64,000 nucleotides of DNA. Origin: Anabaena lutea FACHB-196. GTDB taxonomy: Bacteria > Cyanobacteriota > Cyanobacteriia > Cyanobacteriales > Nostocaceae. A program made the position numbers and the translations under genes. Shown here in pieces: positions 37,484 to 48,194 of this stretch. Each line of letters opens with the position of its first letter. Within the stretch, counting starts at the first letter, position 1. The stretch is taken from assembly GCF_014698305.1 (NCBI RefSeq), contig NZ_JACJST010000013.1:62001-126000 (forward strand), in the 5' to 3' direction. The notes beneath the pieces were generated by a model. That model saw only the letters and a program-made list of their open reading frames with translations, made no database searches and had not been told where the DNA came from.

Positions 37484-37861
37484 TTAATTTGACTCTGCGG
37501 TACTAGCTTTCGCTTCATCCCCAGAAGCCTCAGCTACAGCAGCTAATCTATCCGCCGCCGCTTGCACAATTTGTGCTACTTGACTCAGAGGCATATGCTG
37601 AATTTGCCTCAAAATCAAAATTAAATCTGAAGTTTCTTGTATTGGCTTACCATCTAAACAACTGAGTAACTCTTCCAGTGTGTAACCCGCTCTCGCTGCG
37701 ATTTTCGCCAAATTCTCAGTATCTGGCACTTTTACGCCTTTTTCCCACATCTGAACAGAGGTAGCAGAAACACCCAAAAGCTTGCCAAATGCTCGCTTAC
37801 TCATCTCACCACGAGCTAGTTGGATAATCTCAATTAGTTTTTCCCTGCTTTCAATATTCAC
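37484..37861 (-). CDS. XRE-family helix-turn-helix regulator
   Basis: This 125-residue protein has an N-terminal Cro/C1-type HTH (about 8-68: RAFGKLLGVSATSVQMWEKG, with VPDTENLAKIAARAGYTLEELL). A helical tail of about 55 residues is rich in Ala and Gln. It is probably a DNA-binding regulator. It is divergent from the gene at 38076 across a 214-base AT-rich gap and convergent with the CHAT gene. Targets are unknown; autoregulation through the divergent gap is possible. Confidence 0.85.
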   Translation of the reverse strand: MNIESREKLIEIIQLARGEMSKRAFGKLLGVSATSVQMWEKGVKVPDTENLAKIAARAGYTLEELLSCLDGKPIQETSDLILILRQIQHMPLSQVAQIVQAAADRLAAVAEASGDEAKASTAESN

Positions 37862-38075
37862 TGCTTCTGTAGGTAACTAGTCTGTTTTATTGACAACTTT
37901 ATTTTTAATACTACAACGTTACTTTTATCTTGACATCTGCATTTTTTGGAATTAAACTATAACTTTAGTAATTATATATTAACATTAGGAATAATAAGGG
38001 TGGTAAAATAGCTGGACTAGTATAAGAATTTAGCTACCAACTCTGAATTTCTGCCAATCCCATTCCAGGTGCATC

Positions 38076-38522
38076 ATGTCTCGCCCGTCACGTTCAACTA
38101 CCAAATATCGCCGCAAAGGTAAAAACCTAATTAGCTCTAATCAGATTAAACCAGAAAATTGGCACATTTCTGAGTCCGAGGCGAAAGAAGCTCTACAAGC
38201 CAAAGGCTACAATGTCAAGCAAATCAAAAAAATCCACGGACTTAAGCATCAGGTGTCTATTTCCTACTGGGATAATCAAGGCAACATTTGCAGCAGTTTT
38301 TTCAGCTATCGAATTTTTGCCCGTTGGCACAAAGAAGTAGAAAAGTTAATTGACAACTGCCAAAACCTCAAGTTATGGGCAAGATTAAACCACATCATGG
38401 GCTATGAATTTGCCTATTACCATTACCTGAGTGAGATAGAAGATACTCTACAGCAGGCATTAGGAAACCGCCTGGATGTATTACAAGAAACATCTACACA
38501 AGCGGTTTTTCAGGTTGTTTAA
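38076..38522 (+). CDS. Hypothetical protein, basic N-terminus
   Basis: I do not recognise this 148-residue protein. Its first 25 residues are highly basic and Ser-rich (SRPSRSTTKYRRKGKN). A mixed region with SISYWDNQGNICSSFFSYRIFARWH follows, and the second half is helical. It has no signal peptide, membrane segment or known catalytic motif. It is divergent from the XRE regulator and convergent with prfA, which ends 9 bases beyond. The start at 38076 is preceded by GGTGCATC with no clear ribosome binding site. Confidence 0.75.
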   Translation: MSRPSRSTTKYRRKGKNLISSNQIKPENWHISESEAKEALQAKGYNVKQIKKIHGLKHQVSISYWDNQGNICSSFFSYRIFARWHKEVEKLIDNCQNLKLWARLNHIMGYEFAYYHYLSEIEDTLQQALGNRLDVLQETSTQAVFQVV

Positions 38523-38531
38523 CAGGGAAGA

Positions 38532-39626
38532 TTAGCTGCCAGAGGTAGCTAATTCTGCTAAACGCTCTTGCTGGTCTTGAGATATACAAGATTGGATCAC
38601 CGTTTCTAAATCACCTTCCAGAACGGGGTTGAGTGTGTAATTTTGACCTAAGCGATGATCAGTAACACGGCTGTCTTTATAGTTATAGGTGCGAATTTTT
38701 TCAGAACGGGAACCTGTACCAACTTGCGATCGCCTCATAGAAGTGACAGCCTCTTGTTGTTCCCGTAACTTCATTTCATACAATTTCGCCCGCAAAATTT
38801 GCATCGCCCGTTCTTTGTTTTGCAACTGGCTGCGTTCTTCTGTACAAAAAATTCTGATTCCCGTGGGTTTGTGGAACAAGTCAGCGGCTGTTTCCACCTT
38901 GTTGACGTTTTGTCCACCAGCACCACCAGAACGGGCGGTACTCATTTCAATATCTTTCGGGTCAATATGAATTTCCACATCATCCACTTCTGGCATAATA
39001 GCGATGGTGGCTGTAGAAGTGTGAACCCTTCCTCCAGCTTCCGTGGCTGGTACGCGCTGCACTCGATGCACTCCAGCTTCAAACTTCAGCTTGCTGTAAA
39101 CGCTGTCGCCTTGAATTTCCAGAATCACCTCTTTGAAGCCACCCATTTCACCCAGAGATTCACTGACTAGCTTCACTTTCCAACCCTGAGTATCAGCATA
39201 GCGGGAATACATTCGCAGCAAATCACCAGCCCAAATACTCGCTTCATCGCCACCAGTCCCAGCGCGAATTTCCAACATGATGTTTTTATCATCATTGGGG
39301 TCACGGGGTAGCAGCAATACCTTCAAGCGACTTTCCAGGTGTTCTATCTTTTCTACTAATTCATTCACCTCCAAAGCTGCAATTTCTTGCAACTCTAGAT
39401 CACTATTTGCTTCTTTGAGTACCTGACGCGCCCCTATTAATTCATCCTGGGCGGTTTTCCAAATTTCATAGGTATTGACTACCTCTTCCAAAGAAGAACG
39501 AGACTTGGCTATTTTTTGATACTCATCAGGGTTTTTAGTCGTATCAGGGTCGCCCAGGCGACGTGTTAATTCATGAAAGGTTTGTTCAACAGATTTCAGT
39601 TTCTCCAGCAGGTATGATTCAGCCAT
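38532..39626 (-). CDS. prfA: Peptide chain release factor 1 (RF1)
   Basis: RF1 recognises UAA and UAG stop codons and triggers peptide release. The 364-residue form starts [20 protein letters not shown]. It shows the codon-recognition region [19 protein letters not shown] and the universal GGQ ([11 protein letters not shown]) that contacts the peptidyl-transferase centre. The ATG at 39695 would add 23 residues without precedent, so 39626 is used. It closes the minus-strand ribosomal cluster, downstream of rpmE. Confidence 0.95.
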   Translation of the reverse strand: MAESYLLEKLKSVEQTFHELTRRLGDPDTTKNPDEYQKIAKSRSSLEEVVNTYEIWKTAQDELIGARQVLKEANSDLELQEIAALEVNELVEKIEHLESRLKVLLLPRDPNDDKNIMLEIRAGTGGDEASIWAGDLLRMYSRYADTQGWKVKLVSESLGEMGGFKEVILEIQGDSVYSKLKFEAGVHRVQRVPATEAGGRVHTSTATIAIMPEVDDVEIHIDPKDIEMSTARSGGAGGQNVNKVETAADLFHKPTGIRIFCTEERSQLQNKERAMQILRAKLYEMKLREQQEAVTSMRRSQVGTGSRSEKIRTYNYKDSRVTDHRLGQNYTLNPVLEGDLETVIQSCISQDQQERLAELATSGS

Positions 39627-39732
39627 GATCAGGGCAACGCTCCTTAAAAAATAACTAGTGTGGCTTTCTGCATTAAATGACAATCGACCCTGCATCTATG
39701 TAGGGTCGTCGTTAACAGCTACAGCCAACCAG

Positions 39733-39975
39733 CTACTTTTTATCTTGGTCGTCGCCAGAGGTTTGGGTATTGCTCATACCGTATTTGCGGAGGAAGCGCT
39801 CAACTCGACCCTCAGCATCAATCATCTTCTGAGTACCAGTGTAAAAGGGGTGGTTTCCAGACCAAACGTCTACGTGTAGTTCAGGCTTGGTAGAACCGAC
39901 GGTCATCACAACTTGACCGTTACAGTAGACCTTAGCCTCTGGATACCACTGGGGATGAATATCAGATTTAGCCAT
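39733..39975 (-). CDS. rpmE: Ribosomal protein L31
   Basis: The 80-residue protein begins MAKSDIHPQWYPEAKVYCNG and has VDVWSGNHPFYTGTQK, the L31 pattern. L31 bridges the large-subunit central protuberance and the small-subunit head. Only one Cys is left (VYC) where zinc forms have four, so this is the zinc-free type. The Asp/Gln/Lys tail is non-conserved. It lies between rpsI and prfA on the same strand, a usual cyanobacterial order. Confidence 0.95.
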   Translation of the reverse strand: MAKSDIHPQWYPEAKVYCNGQVVMTVGSTKPELHVDVWSGNHPFYTGTQKMIDAEGRVERFLRKYGMSNTQTSGDDQDKK

Positions 39976-40146
39976 TGTTCCTTGTGTGGTGAATCTATAT
40001 AAATTATAACTTTCAGTCTTTAGGCATTGATAGAATTTCAGATTTTAGATTAACCGTAAATCCGGAAATTACAACCGCTGATATAGTAGAAAATTTCTGC
40101 GTTTATCTGCGTCCATCTGCGGTTAAAATCCAAAATCCAAAATTGA

Positions 40147-40563
40147 TTACCGCTTGGAATACTGAGGAGCTTTCCGAGCTTTGTGTAAACCGTATTTCTT
40201 CCGTTCTTTAGCTCGTGGGTCACGAGTTAAGTAGCCTTCGGTTTTCAAAGGTGGACGGTTATCGGGGTCTAGTTGGCACAAAGCACGAGCAACACCCAAG
40301 CGAATAGAATCTGCTTGTCCTGTCAAACCGCCGCCGACAGCCTTGACCAAAATGTCATATTCGTTTTCTAGTCCCAAAGTTTCCAAGGGCGCTTTGATGA
40401 CTCCCAGGTAATTGGCGTTGAATTGGAAGTACAACACTCCATCTTTGCCATTCACAATCAACTTGCCTTCACCTGGAACTAGGCGTACACTGGCGACTGC
40501 GGACTTACGACGGCCAGTACCCCAGTACACGGCGCGACCGCTATTGGTTTCTACTGCGACCAT
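40147..40563 (-). CDS. rpsI: Ribosomal protein S9
   Basis: S9 sits in the small-subunit head and its C-terminal tail reaches the P-site tRNA. The 138-residue protein has [38 protein letters not shown] and the ending [16 protein letters not shown] with the terminal KR that contacts tRNA. Its ATG (40561-40563) overlaps the rplM stop by one base (TAATG), so translation is coupled to L13. This is the usual rplM-rpsI pair. Confidence 0.97.
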   Translation of the reverse strand: MVAVETNSGRAVYWGTGRRKSAVASVRLVPGEGKLIVNGKDGVLYFQFNANYLGVIKAPLETLGLENEYDILVKAVGGGLTGQADSIRLGVARALCQLDPDNRPPLKTEGYLTRDPRAKERKKYGLHKARKAPQYSKR

Positions 40564-41018
40564 TAATTTTCTCCAGGAATTGTACTAATGTTTAATTCTT
40601 TGGGTTGTTGAGCCTCATGGGGATGAGTAGGCCCAGCGTATACTTTCAGTTTGGTAAACAACTGCTTACCCAAGCTATTTTTAGGCAGCATACCTTTAAC
40701 AGCGTGTTCTAAAATCCGTTCTGGTAGGCGCTGTTGCAGCTTGGCGAAGGTTTCTGTCTTCATCCCGCCGGGACGACCAGAATGGCGACGGTAGAGTTTT
40801 TGGGTACGTTTTTTGCCTGTAACTGCTACTTTTTCGGCGTTGATGACAACTACGAAATCACCTGTGTCCATATGGGGGGTATATTCCGCTTTTCTTTTCC
40901 CTCTCAAGACCATAGCGATTTCGCTGGCCAGGCGACCAAGGCGTTTATCGGTGGCATCTACTACGTACCACTCACGCTCAAGGGATGCTTGAGGAGGAAG
41001 GTATGTTTTACTACTCAT
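40563..41018 (-). CDS. rplM: Ribosomal protein L13
   Basis: L13 is an early-assembly large-subunit protein. The 151-residue form starts [20 protein letters not shown]. It contains [38 protein letters not shown] and [14 protein letters not shown] lies about 10 bases before the ATG at 41018. The in-frame ATG at 41081 is inside heptamer repeat and would add 21 residues, so it was not used. rpsI follows with a one-base overlap. Confidence 0.96.
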   Translation of the reverse strand: MSSKTYLPPQASLEREWYVVDATDKRLGRLASEIAMVLRGKRKAEYTPHMDTGDFVVVINAEKVAVTGKKRTQKLYRRHSGRPGGMKTETFAKLQQRLPERILEHAVKGMLPKNSLGKQLFTKLKVYAGPTHPHEAQQPKELNISTIPGEN

Positions 41019-41070
41019 TGTTATTTGTCCTTTGTTTTTGTTCTTGGTCAGTTGTGCTAATGACCAATGA

Positions 41071-41898
41071 CTAATAACCAAACACTAAATATGGTTGGGT
41101 GTCGTACCAAATTTCCGGAGGAAAGGGAAAATCAGGATAGCCTACTCGTAACAAGCATAAGCCTTGGGGAGGCGCGGCGTATTTTACTTCTTCCCGGCGT
41201 TCTTCTTTCCAGATTTCGGTAAAGTTAGCCAGCGTCCTTTGTCCAGAACCCACTTGTACGAGCATTCCTAACAACAGGCGTACCATGCCATATAAAAATC
41301 CATTAGCTTGAATTTCAATATGGATAAACGACCCATTGCGACGACACTCTGCTGCTTGTACTTCTACCCAGGAATGCGATCGCGCTGAACCGGCTCGATG
41401 AAAGGCAGCTAAATGATGTTTTCCCAGCAGTGGTTCGAGGGCAGCTTGGATTAAGGATTCATCCAGGGGTGCATAATAATAATGCCAACTGAAGCGGTTC
41501 ACGAACAAGTTCGGTAGAGCCTCAGTATAGATTGTGTAGCGATACCGTCGAGAGTCTGCACTAAAGCGAGCGTGCCAACGATCACTTACACCCGCTGAAG
41601 CCCTAATTAATATATCTGGAGGCAGATAGCTGTTCAGAACTGTTGCCCATTTGTGAGCCGGGATGAAACCTGTAGCGTCAAAATGGGCTACTTGAGCAGC
41701 GGCGTGAACTCCGGCATCGGTTCTCCCTGCGCCATGCAGTGTCACATGATACCCCAGAATAGTAGCTATAGCTGTTTCTATTTCTTCCTGGACGGTTCGC
41801 TGGCGTGATTGCCGTTGCCAGCCATGAAAATGAGTACCTAAGTACTGAATGACCAAGGCTACTCGATGAGTTGCTGTAGGCTCGCGGCTGTCTAACAT
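41071..41898 (-). CDS. truA: tRNA pseudouridine(38-40) synthase (TruA)
   Basis: TruA makes pseudouridine at positions 38-40 of the tRNA anticodon stem. The 275-residue form starts [20 protein letters not shown]. It has the catalytic Asp in [18 protein letters not shown], plus [14 protein letters not shown] and a C-terminal [13 protein letters not shown]. The longer ORF from 42081 reads through the rplQ end and repeat DNA. Location between rplQ and rplM is conserved in cyanobacteria. Confidence 0.94.
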   Translation of the reverse strand: MLDSREPTATHRVALVIQYLGTHFHGWQRQSRQRTVQEEIETAIATILGYHVTLHGAGRTDAGVHAAAQVAHFDATGFIPAHKWATVLNSYLPPDILIRASAGVSDRWHARFSADSRRYRYTIYTEALPNLFVNRFSWHYYYAPLDESLIQAALEPLLGKHHLAAFHRAGSARSHSWVEVQAAECRRNGSFIHIEIQANGFLYGMVRLLLGMLVQVGSGQRTLANFTEIWKEERREEVKYAAPPQGLCLLRVGYPDFPFPPEIWYDTQPYLVFGY

Positions 41899-41959
41899 AT
41901 CAATCAATTTTAGATTTGTGATTTTAGATTTAATCCCAAATCCAAAATCCAAAATATGG

Positions 41960-42310
41960 TTACACCAGTTCAATGATTGCCATTTCCGCATTGTCACCGC
42001 GACGGGGTACGGTATGCAGGATACGAGTATAACCCCCTTGACGGTTGCCATAGCGAGTAGGAGCTTGCTCAAATAGAGCATGAACCAGTGTTTTGTCGTA
42101 GATATAGCCCAGGGCTTCCCGACGTGCTGCTAAGGAGCCATTTTTGGCGAGGGTAATCATTTTATCCACTTCACTTCGCAGGACTTTAGCGCGGATTAAA
42201 GTGGTAGTGATTCGACCATGACGAATGACTTCGGTGGTTAGCGCTCGCAACAGGGCGCGGCGCTGGTCTGCTGGTTTACTGAGTTTTTTGACTCGACAAC
42301 GGTGACGCAT
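41960..42310 (-). CDS. rplQ: Ribosomal protein L17
   Basis: L17 lies near the exit tunnel of the large subunit. The 116-residue protein begins [20 protein letters not shown] and has [28 protein letters not shown], then the C-terminal GGYTRI and [14 protein letters not shown]. It follows rpoA by 33 bases on the same strand, the end of the standard alpha operon. The truA gene comes next. Confidence 0.97.
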   Translation of the reverse strand: MRHRCRVKKLSKPADQRRALLRALTTEVIRHGRITTTLIRAKVLRSEVDKMITLAKNGSLAARREALGYIYDKTLVHALFEQAPTRYGNRQGGYTRILHTVPRRGDNAEMAIIELV

Positions 42311-42343
42311 AATAATGCACTGTGAATTATTAAAGGTGAAAAT

Positions 42344-43288
42344 TTAAGCGTGCTTAGAGCCTCTTTCTTGGGGTAAAGTTATTCCTAAACGTCGCTGTAA
42401 AGCTTCTACTACTTCTTCTGCGGACTTCTGACCGAAGTTTTTAATTTCTAGTAGGTCTTCTTGGGTGTAATCCAACAAGTCTGCCACAGAGTTAACTTGC
42501 GCTCGTTTGAGACAGTTATATGCCCGTACAGAAAGTTGCAACTCTTCAATCGGAATCTGAGCAGTTGGGTCATCTGGGATATCTGAACCTGTATCAGTTG
42601 GTTCCAGGGAGATATCTTTCAATGGGTTGAATAAATCTACCAAAATTCCAGCTGCCGAAGATAGTGCTTCTTGAGGAGAAAGACTGCCATTTGTCCAAAC
42701 TTCTAATAGCAGTCGGTCTTTAAGCGATCCATCTCCACGAGCTTCTTCAACGCTATAGTTGACTTTTCGCACTGGCATAAATACCGAGTCGATTTGCAGA
42801 AAGTCCAAAGATGTTGCTTCTTCCCTTCCTCGCTCGACAGTGCGATATCCTTTGCCTCGTTCAATCCGAAATTCCATTTCCAGTTTGCCGCCATCCGCTA
42901 AGGTAGCTACATACTGGGTGGGATCAATGACTTCTACTTCACTGGGTAAATCAAAATGTGCCGCAGTGACTGTTACTGGTCCGTTAACGAGTAACCGACC
43001 AATCTGAGGTTGAGAGGAATAACTTTTGAGAATGACTTCCTTCATTCGCATGAGGATTTCCAGCACGTCTTCCCGCACGCCTGGAACTGTGGCAAACTCG
43101 TGGCTAACCCCAGCAATCCGCACTGCTGTAACCGCTGTACCCTCTAGATTGGACAGTAAAACCCGCCGCAGCGCGTTGCCAACTGTTGTTCCTTGACCGC
43201 GCTCTAGAGGTTCCAGAACAAATTTACTGTAATGGCTTCGACTTTCCTCAGTATTAGACTCTACACATTCAATTTGAAACTGCGCCAC
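42344..43288 (-). CDS. rpoA: RNA polymerase alpha subunit
   Basis: The alpha dimer nucleates RNA polymerase assembly and contacts UP elements and activators. The 314-residue protein has the N-terminal assembly domain (RGQGTTVGNALRRVLLSNLEGTAVTAVRI and the GPVTVTAA region). A linker of about 20 residues and the C-terminal DNA-binding domain follow (IEELQLSVRAYNCLKRAQ, IKNFGQKSAEEVVEAL). A 353-base gap upstream separates it from rpsK; in many bacteria rpsD is there, but not here. Confidence 0.97.
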   Translation of the reverse strand: MAQFQIECVESNTEESRSHYSKFVLEPLERGQGTTVGNALRRVLLSNLEGTAVTAVRIAGVSHEFATVPGVREDVLEILMRMKEVILKSYSSQPQIGRLLVNGPVTVTAAHFDLPSEVEVIDPTQYVATLADGGKLEMEFRIERGKGYRTVERGREEATSLDFLQIDSVFMPVRKVNYSVEEARGDGSLKDRLLLEVWTNGSLSPQEALSSAAGILVDLFNPLKDISLEPTDTGSDIPDDPTAQIPIEELQLSVRAYNCLKRAQVNSVADLLDYTQEDLLEIKNFGQKSAEEVVEALQRRLGITLPQERGSKHA

Positions 43289-43641
43289 GGAGTAGCCTCC
43301 CTTTTTAAGGTGCTGCTAGCAGGCAAATTAATTGCCTCTCGAATTTACTTTCTGACCTGAGATTTTGTTGAGGCTGATCAAACTACGAACATTAAGAAAA
43401 GTTGTAAAGTTTGATGCCCTAATTTGACCCACAGGCGCTGATAATTTGTGGATGAACCAAAATTTGATCAGTCCTGCCTGTGAGAATACCTGACTTGTTG
43501 CTCCTTTCACCCAATGGCTCTGAAGTTGACAAGTATTTGCTCTGCCAAAGCAGTTTATACTTTGTACGCTCCAGATGATAGATATTGCAGGTGATTTTCC
43601 TTAGCTTTGGCTTCCGTCTGAGCGTGATTAACAAGTTTTGT
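43289..43641 (-). other. Gap between rpsK and rpoA (no rpsD)
   Basis: The 353-base stretch lacks a credible gene; frames on both strands are open but without family resemblance. Its length is exceptional within this otherwise compact cluster, so an internal promoter or leader for rpoA is plausible. The rpsD gene that sits here in E. coli is not detectable. Confidence 0.5.
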
Positions 43642-44037
43642 TTAAACTCGACGACGCTTGGGCGGACGGCAACCATTGTGAGGAATCGGGGTAATATCCC
43701 GAATCAGGGTAATTTCTAATCCTGCTCCTTGAAGTGCGCGGATAGCAGTTTCTCTACCTGCTCCAGGTCCGCTGACCATTACCTCAATTTGGCGCATTCC
43801 TTGATCGATGGCTCTACGGGCTGCACTTTCGGCTGCTGTTTGTGCTGCAAAGGGTGTTCCCTTTTTTGCCCCCTTAAATCCACTAGAACCAGCACTTGCC
43901 CAGGAGATGACATCTCCATTTTGATCTGTAATAGAGACAATGCTATTGTTAAAAGTAGACTGGATGTAGGCAATACCGTTGGGTACGTTCCGTTTCTGCT
44001 TCTTGCTCCCGGATTTTTTAGTTGGTTGTCTGGCCAT
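43642..44037 (-). CDS. rpsK: Ribosomal protein S11
   Basis: S11 is a small-subunit platform protein near the E site. The 131-residue protein has the basic start [20 protein letters not shown]. It continues [35 protein letters not shown]-type [17 protein letters not shown], and the C-terminal [16 protein letters not shown] typical of the family. It follows rpsM by 54 bases on the same strand as in the alpha operon. Confidence 0.97.
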   Translation of the reverse strand: MARQPTKKSGSKKQKRNVPNGIAYIQSTFNNSIVSITDQNGDVISWASAGSSGFKGAKKGTPFAAQTAAESAARRAIDQGMRQIEVMVSGPGAGRETAIRALQGAGLEITLIRDITPIPHNGCRPPKRRRV

Positions 44038-44091
44038 ATTTGTTTAGTGAATTTAAGGTAAAACTTGCTTCCATGAGCAAGTGCTGAAAAA

Positions 44092-44472
44092 TTATTTGCC
44101 AGGAGCTTTTTTCTTCCCGGCTACTGTCTGCCTTCTACCACGTCTAGTTCTAGCATTGGTGCGAGTTCTTTGCCCTCTGACGGGTAATCCCATGCGATGG
44201 CGACGACCTCTGTAAGTGCCTATGTCAACTAGACGCTTGATATTCATCGCTTCTAAGCGCCGCAAGTCACCTTCGACTTGATAGTTGCTTTCTATTTCTC
44301 CACGCAGGGCGGCAACATCGGCATCACTTAAGTCTTTAACGCGGGTGTCTGGGTTCACACCGGTCGCTGCTAAGATTTCTTGCGACCTTGATAACCCAAT
44401 TCCGTAAATGTAAGTCAGACCAATTTCTACACGCTTGTCGCGTGGAAGGTCTACTCCGGAGATCCGTGCCAC
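44092..44472 (-). CDS. rpsM: Ribosomal protein S13
   Basis: S13 in the 30S head contacts tRNA and the B1 bridge. The 126-residue protein begins [21 protein letters not shown] and has [24 protein letters not shown], a coiled middle, and a basic C-terminus ([21 protein letters not shown]). It lies between rpmJ and rpsK on the minus strand with the usual order rpmJ-rpsM-rpsK. Confidence 0.97.
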   Translation of the reverse strand: MARISGVDLPRDKRVEIGLTYIYGIGLSRSQEILAATGVNPDTRVKDLSDADVAALRGEIESNYQVEGDLRRLEAMNIKRLVDIGTYRGRRHRMGLPVRGQRTRTNARTRRGRRQTVAGKKKAPGK

Positions 44473-44582
44473 AATTAATCTCTCCCTATGTTTCTGGTAA
44501 TCGAGTTGGCAAAACGTGATTAATCGCGTCTTTTCGTTTGAATGGTGATCTGGTATAGTACCAAGCTCTTTTAGTCAGAGCG

Positions 44583-44696
44583 CTATCCTTGACGTTGTTT
44601 GTGCTTGGGGTTAACACAAATCACCATGACGCGACCACGGCGTTTGATCACGTTACATTTTTCACAAATTTTCTTGACTGAGGCTCTGACTTTCAT
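44583..44696 (-). CDS. rpmJ: Ribosomal protein L36
   Basis: This 37-residue gene reads [20 protein letters not shown], then [17 protein letters not shown] and a stop. The zinc ligands Cys11, Cys14, Cys27 and His32 are all present, unlike L31 in this window. It sits between infA (117 bases away) and rpsM, as in the spc operon of cyanobacteria. Confidence 0.97.
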   Translation of the reverse strand: MKVRASVKKICEKCNVIKRRGRVMVICVNPKHKQRQG

Positions 44697-44813
44697 GCCT
44701 TTTCTAATTGACTCCAAATAGTAAATTATAGCATTTCTAGAGAAAATAATTCAGTTAAGTAACTGGGAAAACCCCAAAAAAAGCTGCTTTATGGTAATAT
44801 TTTCTGCATAGAT

Positions 44814-45038
44814 TTACTTTTTCCGCAGTCTATAGGTAATTCTGCCTTTGGTTAAGTCATAGGGCGTTAACTCCACTTTGACGCGATCGCCGGGTAAAAT
44901 TTTGATGTAATTACGGCGAATCTTGCCAGAAATATGTGCTAGTACGTTAAAGCCATTGTCTAGGTCAACTCGAAACATTGCATTAGGCAATGACTCGGTG
45001 ACCGTACCTTCCATTTCAATCAAATCTTGCTTAGACAA
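44814..45038 (-). CDS. infA: Translation initiation factor IF-1
   Basis: IF-1 occupies the A site during initiation and helps IF-2 and IF-3. The 74-residue protein is the typical S1/OB fold: [41 protein letters not shown] and the [11 protein letters not shown] end. Its length is normal. It lies after adk (a 188-base spacer) and before rpmJ on the same strand. Confidence 0.97.
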
Positions 45039-45226
45039 TTTGTTTTTTCCTCAACTCAACAATCTCCTGTGACCAAGCAGTATTTTCATCTGCACAAGAA
45101 CACAATTTGAGAAATATATCAACAGTTTATTAATATATCTTAGCTAAAAGGGAACTGAGACTGGGATCTGGGGACTGGGAAAATTGCTCCCCCTGCTTCC
45201 CCTACCTCCCCGTCATTCTTAAATTC

Positions 45227-45781
45227 TTAAGCAGCTATGAGATTTTTCAATGAGTCAGTGACTTCAGCTTGGGACTGATTGCCGTTAACCGTCAGGAGTT
45301 TTTGGCGATCGCGGTAATAATCGATCAGGGGGGCAGTTTCCTCGCGGTAAACCTCTAAACGACGACGAATAACTTCTTCGTTATCGTCTTTTCTTCCTCG
45401 TCCCAGCAAGCGGGTAATAACAACGTCGTCTGGTGCATCCAAGTTGACTACCCTTTCACCACCCTGGCCTATCTTTTGCAGTAATTCTGCCAAAAAAGCT
45501 GCTTGGGTTACTTTACGAGGAAAGCCGTCAAGAATCCAACCTGTTTTTGTATCTGGTTGATTAAGACGCTCTTCTACTAGATCCTGAACTAGTTGATCTG
45601 GAACTAACTCACCAGCATCCATGTAGCTTTGTGCTTTTATGCCCAAAGGTGTTTGGTCTTTAATGGCTTGCCGTAATATATCACCAGTAGAAATATGGGG
45701 AATCCTCAAGAATTCAGCCAAAGTTATTGCCTGAGTTCCTTTACCAGCACCTGGTGGTCCCAAGAAGATTAAGCGAGTCAC
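45227..45781 (-). CDS. adk: Adenylate kinase
   Basis: Adk interconverts ATP, ADP and AMP. The 184-residue protein has the P-loop [11 protein letters not shown], the AMP-binding [10 protein letters not shown] and [13 protein letters not shown], and [18 protein letters not shown]. The LID insert is short and lacks zinc Cys residues, as in the short cyanobacterial and eukaryotic cytosolic type. The start lies 2 bases after the secY stop, so translation is probably coupled. Confidence 0.96.
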   Translation of the reverse strand: MTRLIFLGPPGAGKGTQAITLAEFLRIPHISTGDILRQAIKDQTPLGIKAQSYMDAGELVPDQLVQDLVEERLNQPDTKTGWILDGFPRKVTQAAFLAELLQKIGQGGERVVNLDAPDDVVITRLLGRGRKDDNEEVIRRRLEVYREETAPLIDYYRDRQKLLTVNGNQSQAEVTDSLKNLIAA

Positions 45782-45783
45782 TA

Positions 45784-47094
45784 TTATTTCACCATTCCTT
45801 CATAGCGCTGAGAAATTACATAAGTTTGGACTTGTTTTGCCGTCTCAATTGCCACACCAACCAGAATTAACAAAGATGTAGCACCCAGCCCCTTAAAAGT
45901 CGGCACTTTCAAAGCACTTTCTACAGCTGTGGGAATAATCGCCACCAAGCCTAAAAAGATCGCACCCAAAAAAGTGAGTCTATTAGTTACACGCTCAATA
46001 TACTCGCTTGTAGCTTTGCCTGGACGAATGCCAGGAATACTAGAACCCATTTTTTTCAAGTTCTGAGCTACATCTACGGGGTTGAGAATCAACGACGAAT
46101 AGAAGTAACTAAAGAAAACAATGGAAGTTAAATAAACTAGAGCGTATACCCAAGGTGCGGAGCCACCAGGACTGAGATAGGTGTTAACAATGGTTGCTAA
46201 TTCTGGGTTTTTGGTGAAATTTGCGATTAAAAGTGGCAAACTCAAGATTGCAGCCGCAAAAATAATCGGCATGACACCGCCAGAATTGAGGCGTAGGGGT
46301 AGATAACTACGCTGCTCTGCCAAAACTCGTCTACCCACTTGGCGACGAGCAGAAATAATCGGGATGCGGCGCATTCCTTCCTGCACAAAGACAATCCCCA
46401 CAATTGTTAGCAGGAATACTAAGACTAGAACGATGACGCGACCGACGATTTCCCGTCCCCCAACTTGTACTAAGTCGATGGTGTCGCCTAAAGATTTGGG
46501 TAGAGAAGCAACAATGTTGACAAAAATCAACAATGATGCACCATTACCTATGCCGCGTTCTGTAATTAGTTCTGATGCCCACATAACAAACATAGAACCA
46601 GCGGTTAGAGCGATCGCTGTTTCAGCCACAAATAGTGGGCCGGGGTTTAAGGCAAACTGTTGCAGAAATAATGCCGAAAAAGCCACGCTTTGTATAATTG
46701 CCCAACAGACCGTTACATAGCGGGTTATTTGGGATATTTTCCGCCGACCTGCCTCACCTTCATTTTTCTGTAAATTTTCTAAAGAAGGAATTGCTGCGGT
46801 GAGCAATTGGATGATAATGGACGCATTAATAAAAGGTAAAATCCCTAAGGCAAAGACACCTAAAGTAGACAAACCCCGTCCAGAAAATATATCCAATAAA
46901 CCAAATACGGAATTATTGCCCGAAATGGCCTCAGCAAACCTAACTCTATTAATTCCTGGTATGGGCAAAAAGATTCCCAGGCGAACCAAAATTAAAATAC
47001 CGACGGTAACAAGCAGCCTACCTCTGAGTCCGGCTGCTTGAGCCATCTGCATAAAAGTTTCTTGAGCCGTTGGGGCTTTATCTCGACTGATCAT
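45784..47094 (-). CDS. secY: Protein translocase subunit SecY
   Basis: SecY is the channel of the Sec translocon in the plasma and thylakoid membranes. The 436-residue protein has ten hydrophobic segments; TM1 carries [22 protein letters not shown], and plug and lateral-gate regions follow ([37 protein letters not shown]-type [20 protein letters not shown]). The length is normal. It lies between rplO and adk, as in the spc operon of most bacteria. Confidence 0.97.
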   Translation of the reverse strand: MISRDKAPTAQETFMQMAQAAGLRGRLLVTVGILILVRLGIFLPIPGINRVRFAEAISGNNSVFGLLDIFSGRGLSTLGVFALGILPFINASIIIQLLTAAIPSLENLQKNEGEAGRRKISQITRYVTVCWAIIQSVAFSALFLQQFALNPGPLFVAETAIALTAGSMFVMWASELITERGIGNGASLLIFVNIVASLPKSLGDTIDLVQVGGREIVGRVIVLVLVFLLTIVGIVFVQEGMRRIPIISARRQVGRRVLAEQRSYLPLRLNSGGVMPIIFAAAILSLPLLIANFTKNPELATIVNTYLSPGGSAPWVYALVYLTSIVFFSYFYSSLILNPVDVAQNLKKMGSSIPGIRPGKATSEYIERVTNRLTFLGAIFLGLVAIIPTAVESALKVPTFKGLGATSLLILVGVAIETAKQVQTYVISQRYEGMVK

Positions 47095-47164
47095 AGAGTG
47101 CTACCTTTATAGTGAACCAGGCGCTGGAAGCGAGTTGGCTAGCTTTAAATTGCGCTTTCTTGGC

Positions 47165-47611
47165 TCAGGTTAAGACTTCACAACTCCCACCAGCTGCCTC
47201 AATTTTGCTCCGGGCTTGTCCTGTGAAAGCTGCTGCTTGCACCTTGAGCGGAATGCTCAATTCCCCATTACCCAGAATTTTCAATGGACCTTTAGCAGCG
47301 GTAAGGATACCTGCTTCTCTTAAAGAGGCTAAAGTTACTTCAGTGTGGGCAGGTAAGGAGGCTAACTTCTCTACATTAATCGTAGTGTAAATTTTACGAT
47401 TAATAACTGGAAAGCCCTTCAGCTTGGGTAAGCGGCGGTACAATGGCTGTTGACCACCTTCAAACCCTGGTCGAGTACCACTACCAGAGCGGGATTTTTG
47501 ACCCCGCATCCCTAAACCTGCACTAGCGCCTTGTCCGGCAGAAATACCTCTACCTACACGCTTACGGCGTTTTTTTGAGCCTTTTTGAGGCTTAACATCG
47601 TTGAGTCTCAT
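47165..47611 (-). CDS. rplO: Ribosomal protein L15
   Basis: L15 is a core large-subunit protein with a long basic extension. The 148-residue protein shows [42 protein letters not shown] and [18 protein letters not shown], the family hallmarks. The globular C-terminal half ends CEVLT. It follows rpsE directly: rpmD (L30) is absent from the usual place. secY begins 71 bases downstream. Confidence 0.97.
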   Translation of the reverse strand: MRLNDVKPQKGSKKRRKRVGRGISAGQGASAGLGMRGQKSRSGSGTRPGFEGGQQPLYRRLPKLKGFPVINRKIYTTINVEKLASLPAHTEVTLASLREAGILTAAKGPLKILGNGELSIPLKVQAAAFTGQARSKIEAAGGSCEVLT

Positions 47612-47660
47612 GATGTAATTAGTAGTTTTTTAGACTAATACTTAGTAAGAATGTCATCTA

Positions 47661-48188
47661 CTAGATGTAGAGATTCTCAATAGCAATACCCCGATCTTCA
47701 GCAACTTCAGCAAAGGTACGCAGAGTAGATAGGGCATTAACTGCGGCTCTAGCATTGTTGAGAGGATTGTTGGAACCGAGTTGTTTGGCGAGAACGTTAC
47801 GAACTCCTGCCAACTCTAATACAGTCCGTACTGCTCCACCAGCAATTACCCCTGTACCAGGTGCTGCGGGTCGCATCATCACCTTAGCACCGCCACCAAC
47901 GCCATCAATGGGGTGGGGGATAGAATTGGATTTGGTAATAGGAATATCAATCAGATGTTTTTTCCCGTCGGCGACGCCTTTTTTCACGGCACCAATTACA
48001 TCTGAGGCTTTACCTACTCCCACGCCAACTTGACCGCGTTCGTTACCAACGACCACAATCGCCCGGAAGCTGAGTTTTTTACCACCTTTGACGACTTTAC
48101 TCACTCGTCGGATCTGAATAACTCGTTCTTGCCAAGTGGTTTCTTCTTTTTTGGCACGTTTTGTTCTACTTTTACGCTCTGTTGCCAT
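47661..48188 (-). CDS. rpsE: Ribosomal protein S5
   Basis: S5 is part of the 30S decoding region and affects fidelity. The 175-residue form starts [20 protein letters not shown]. It contains [23 protein letters not shown] and the C-terminal [21 protein letters not shown]. The in-frame ATG at 48212 lies in or near a TCATTAG heptamer array and adds eight residues, so 48188 is used. The rplR-rpsE spacer holds these repeats. Confidence 0.96.
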   Translation of the reverse strand: MATERKSRTKRAKKEETTWQERVIQIRRVSKVVKGGKKLSFRAIVVVGNERGQVGVGVGKASDVIGAVKKGVADGKKHLIDIPITKSNSIPHPIDGVGGGAKVMMRPAAPGTGVIAGGAVRTVLELAGVRNVLAKQLGSNNPLNNARAAVNALSTLRTFAEVAEDRGIAIENLYI

Positions 48189-48194
48189 AATTAA

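Noticed and set aside
43328-43676. 60- and 85-codon minus-strand ORFs between rpsK and rpoA
   Set aside because: They do not resemble S4 (rpsD) or any known protein, and one overlaps the rpsK end.
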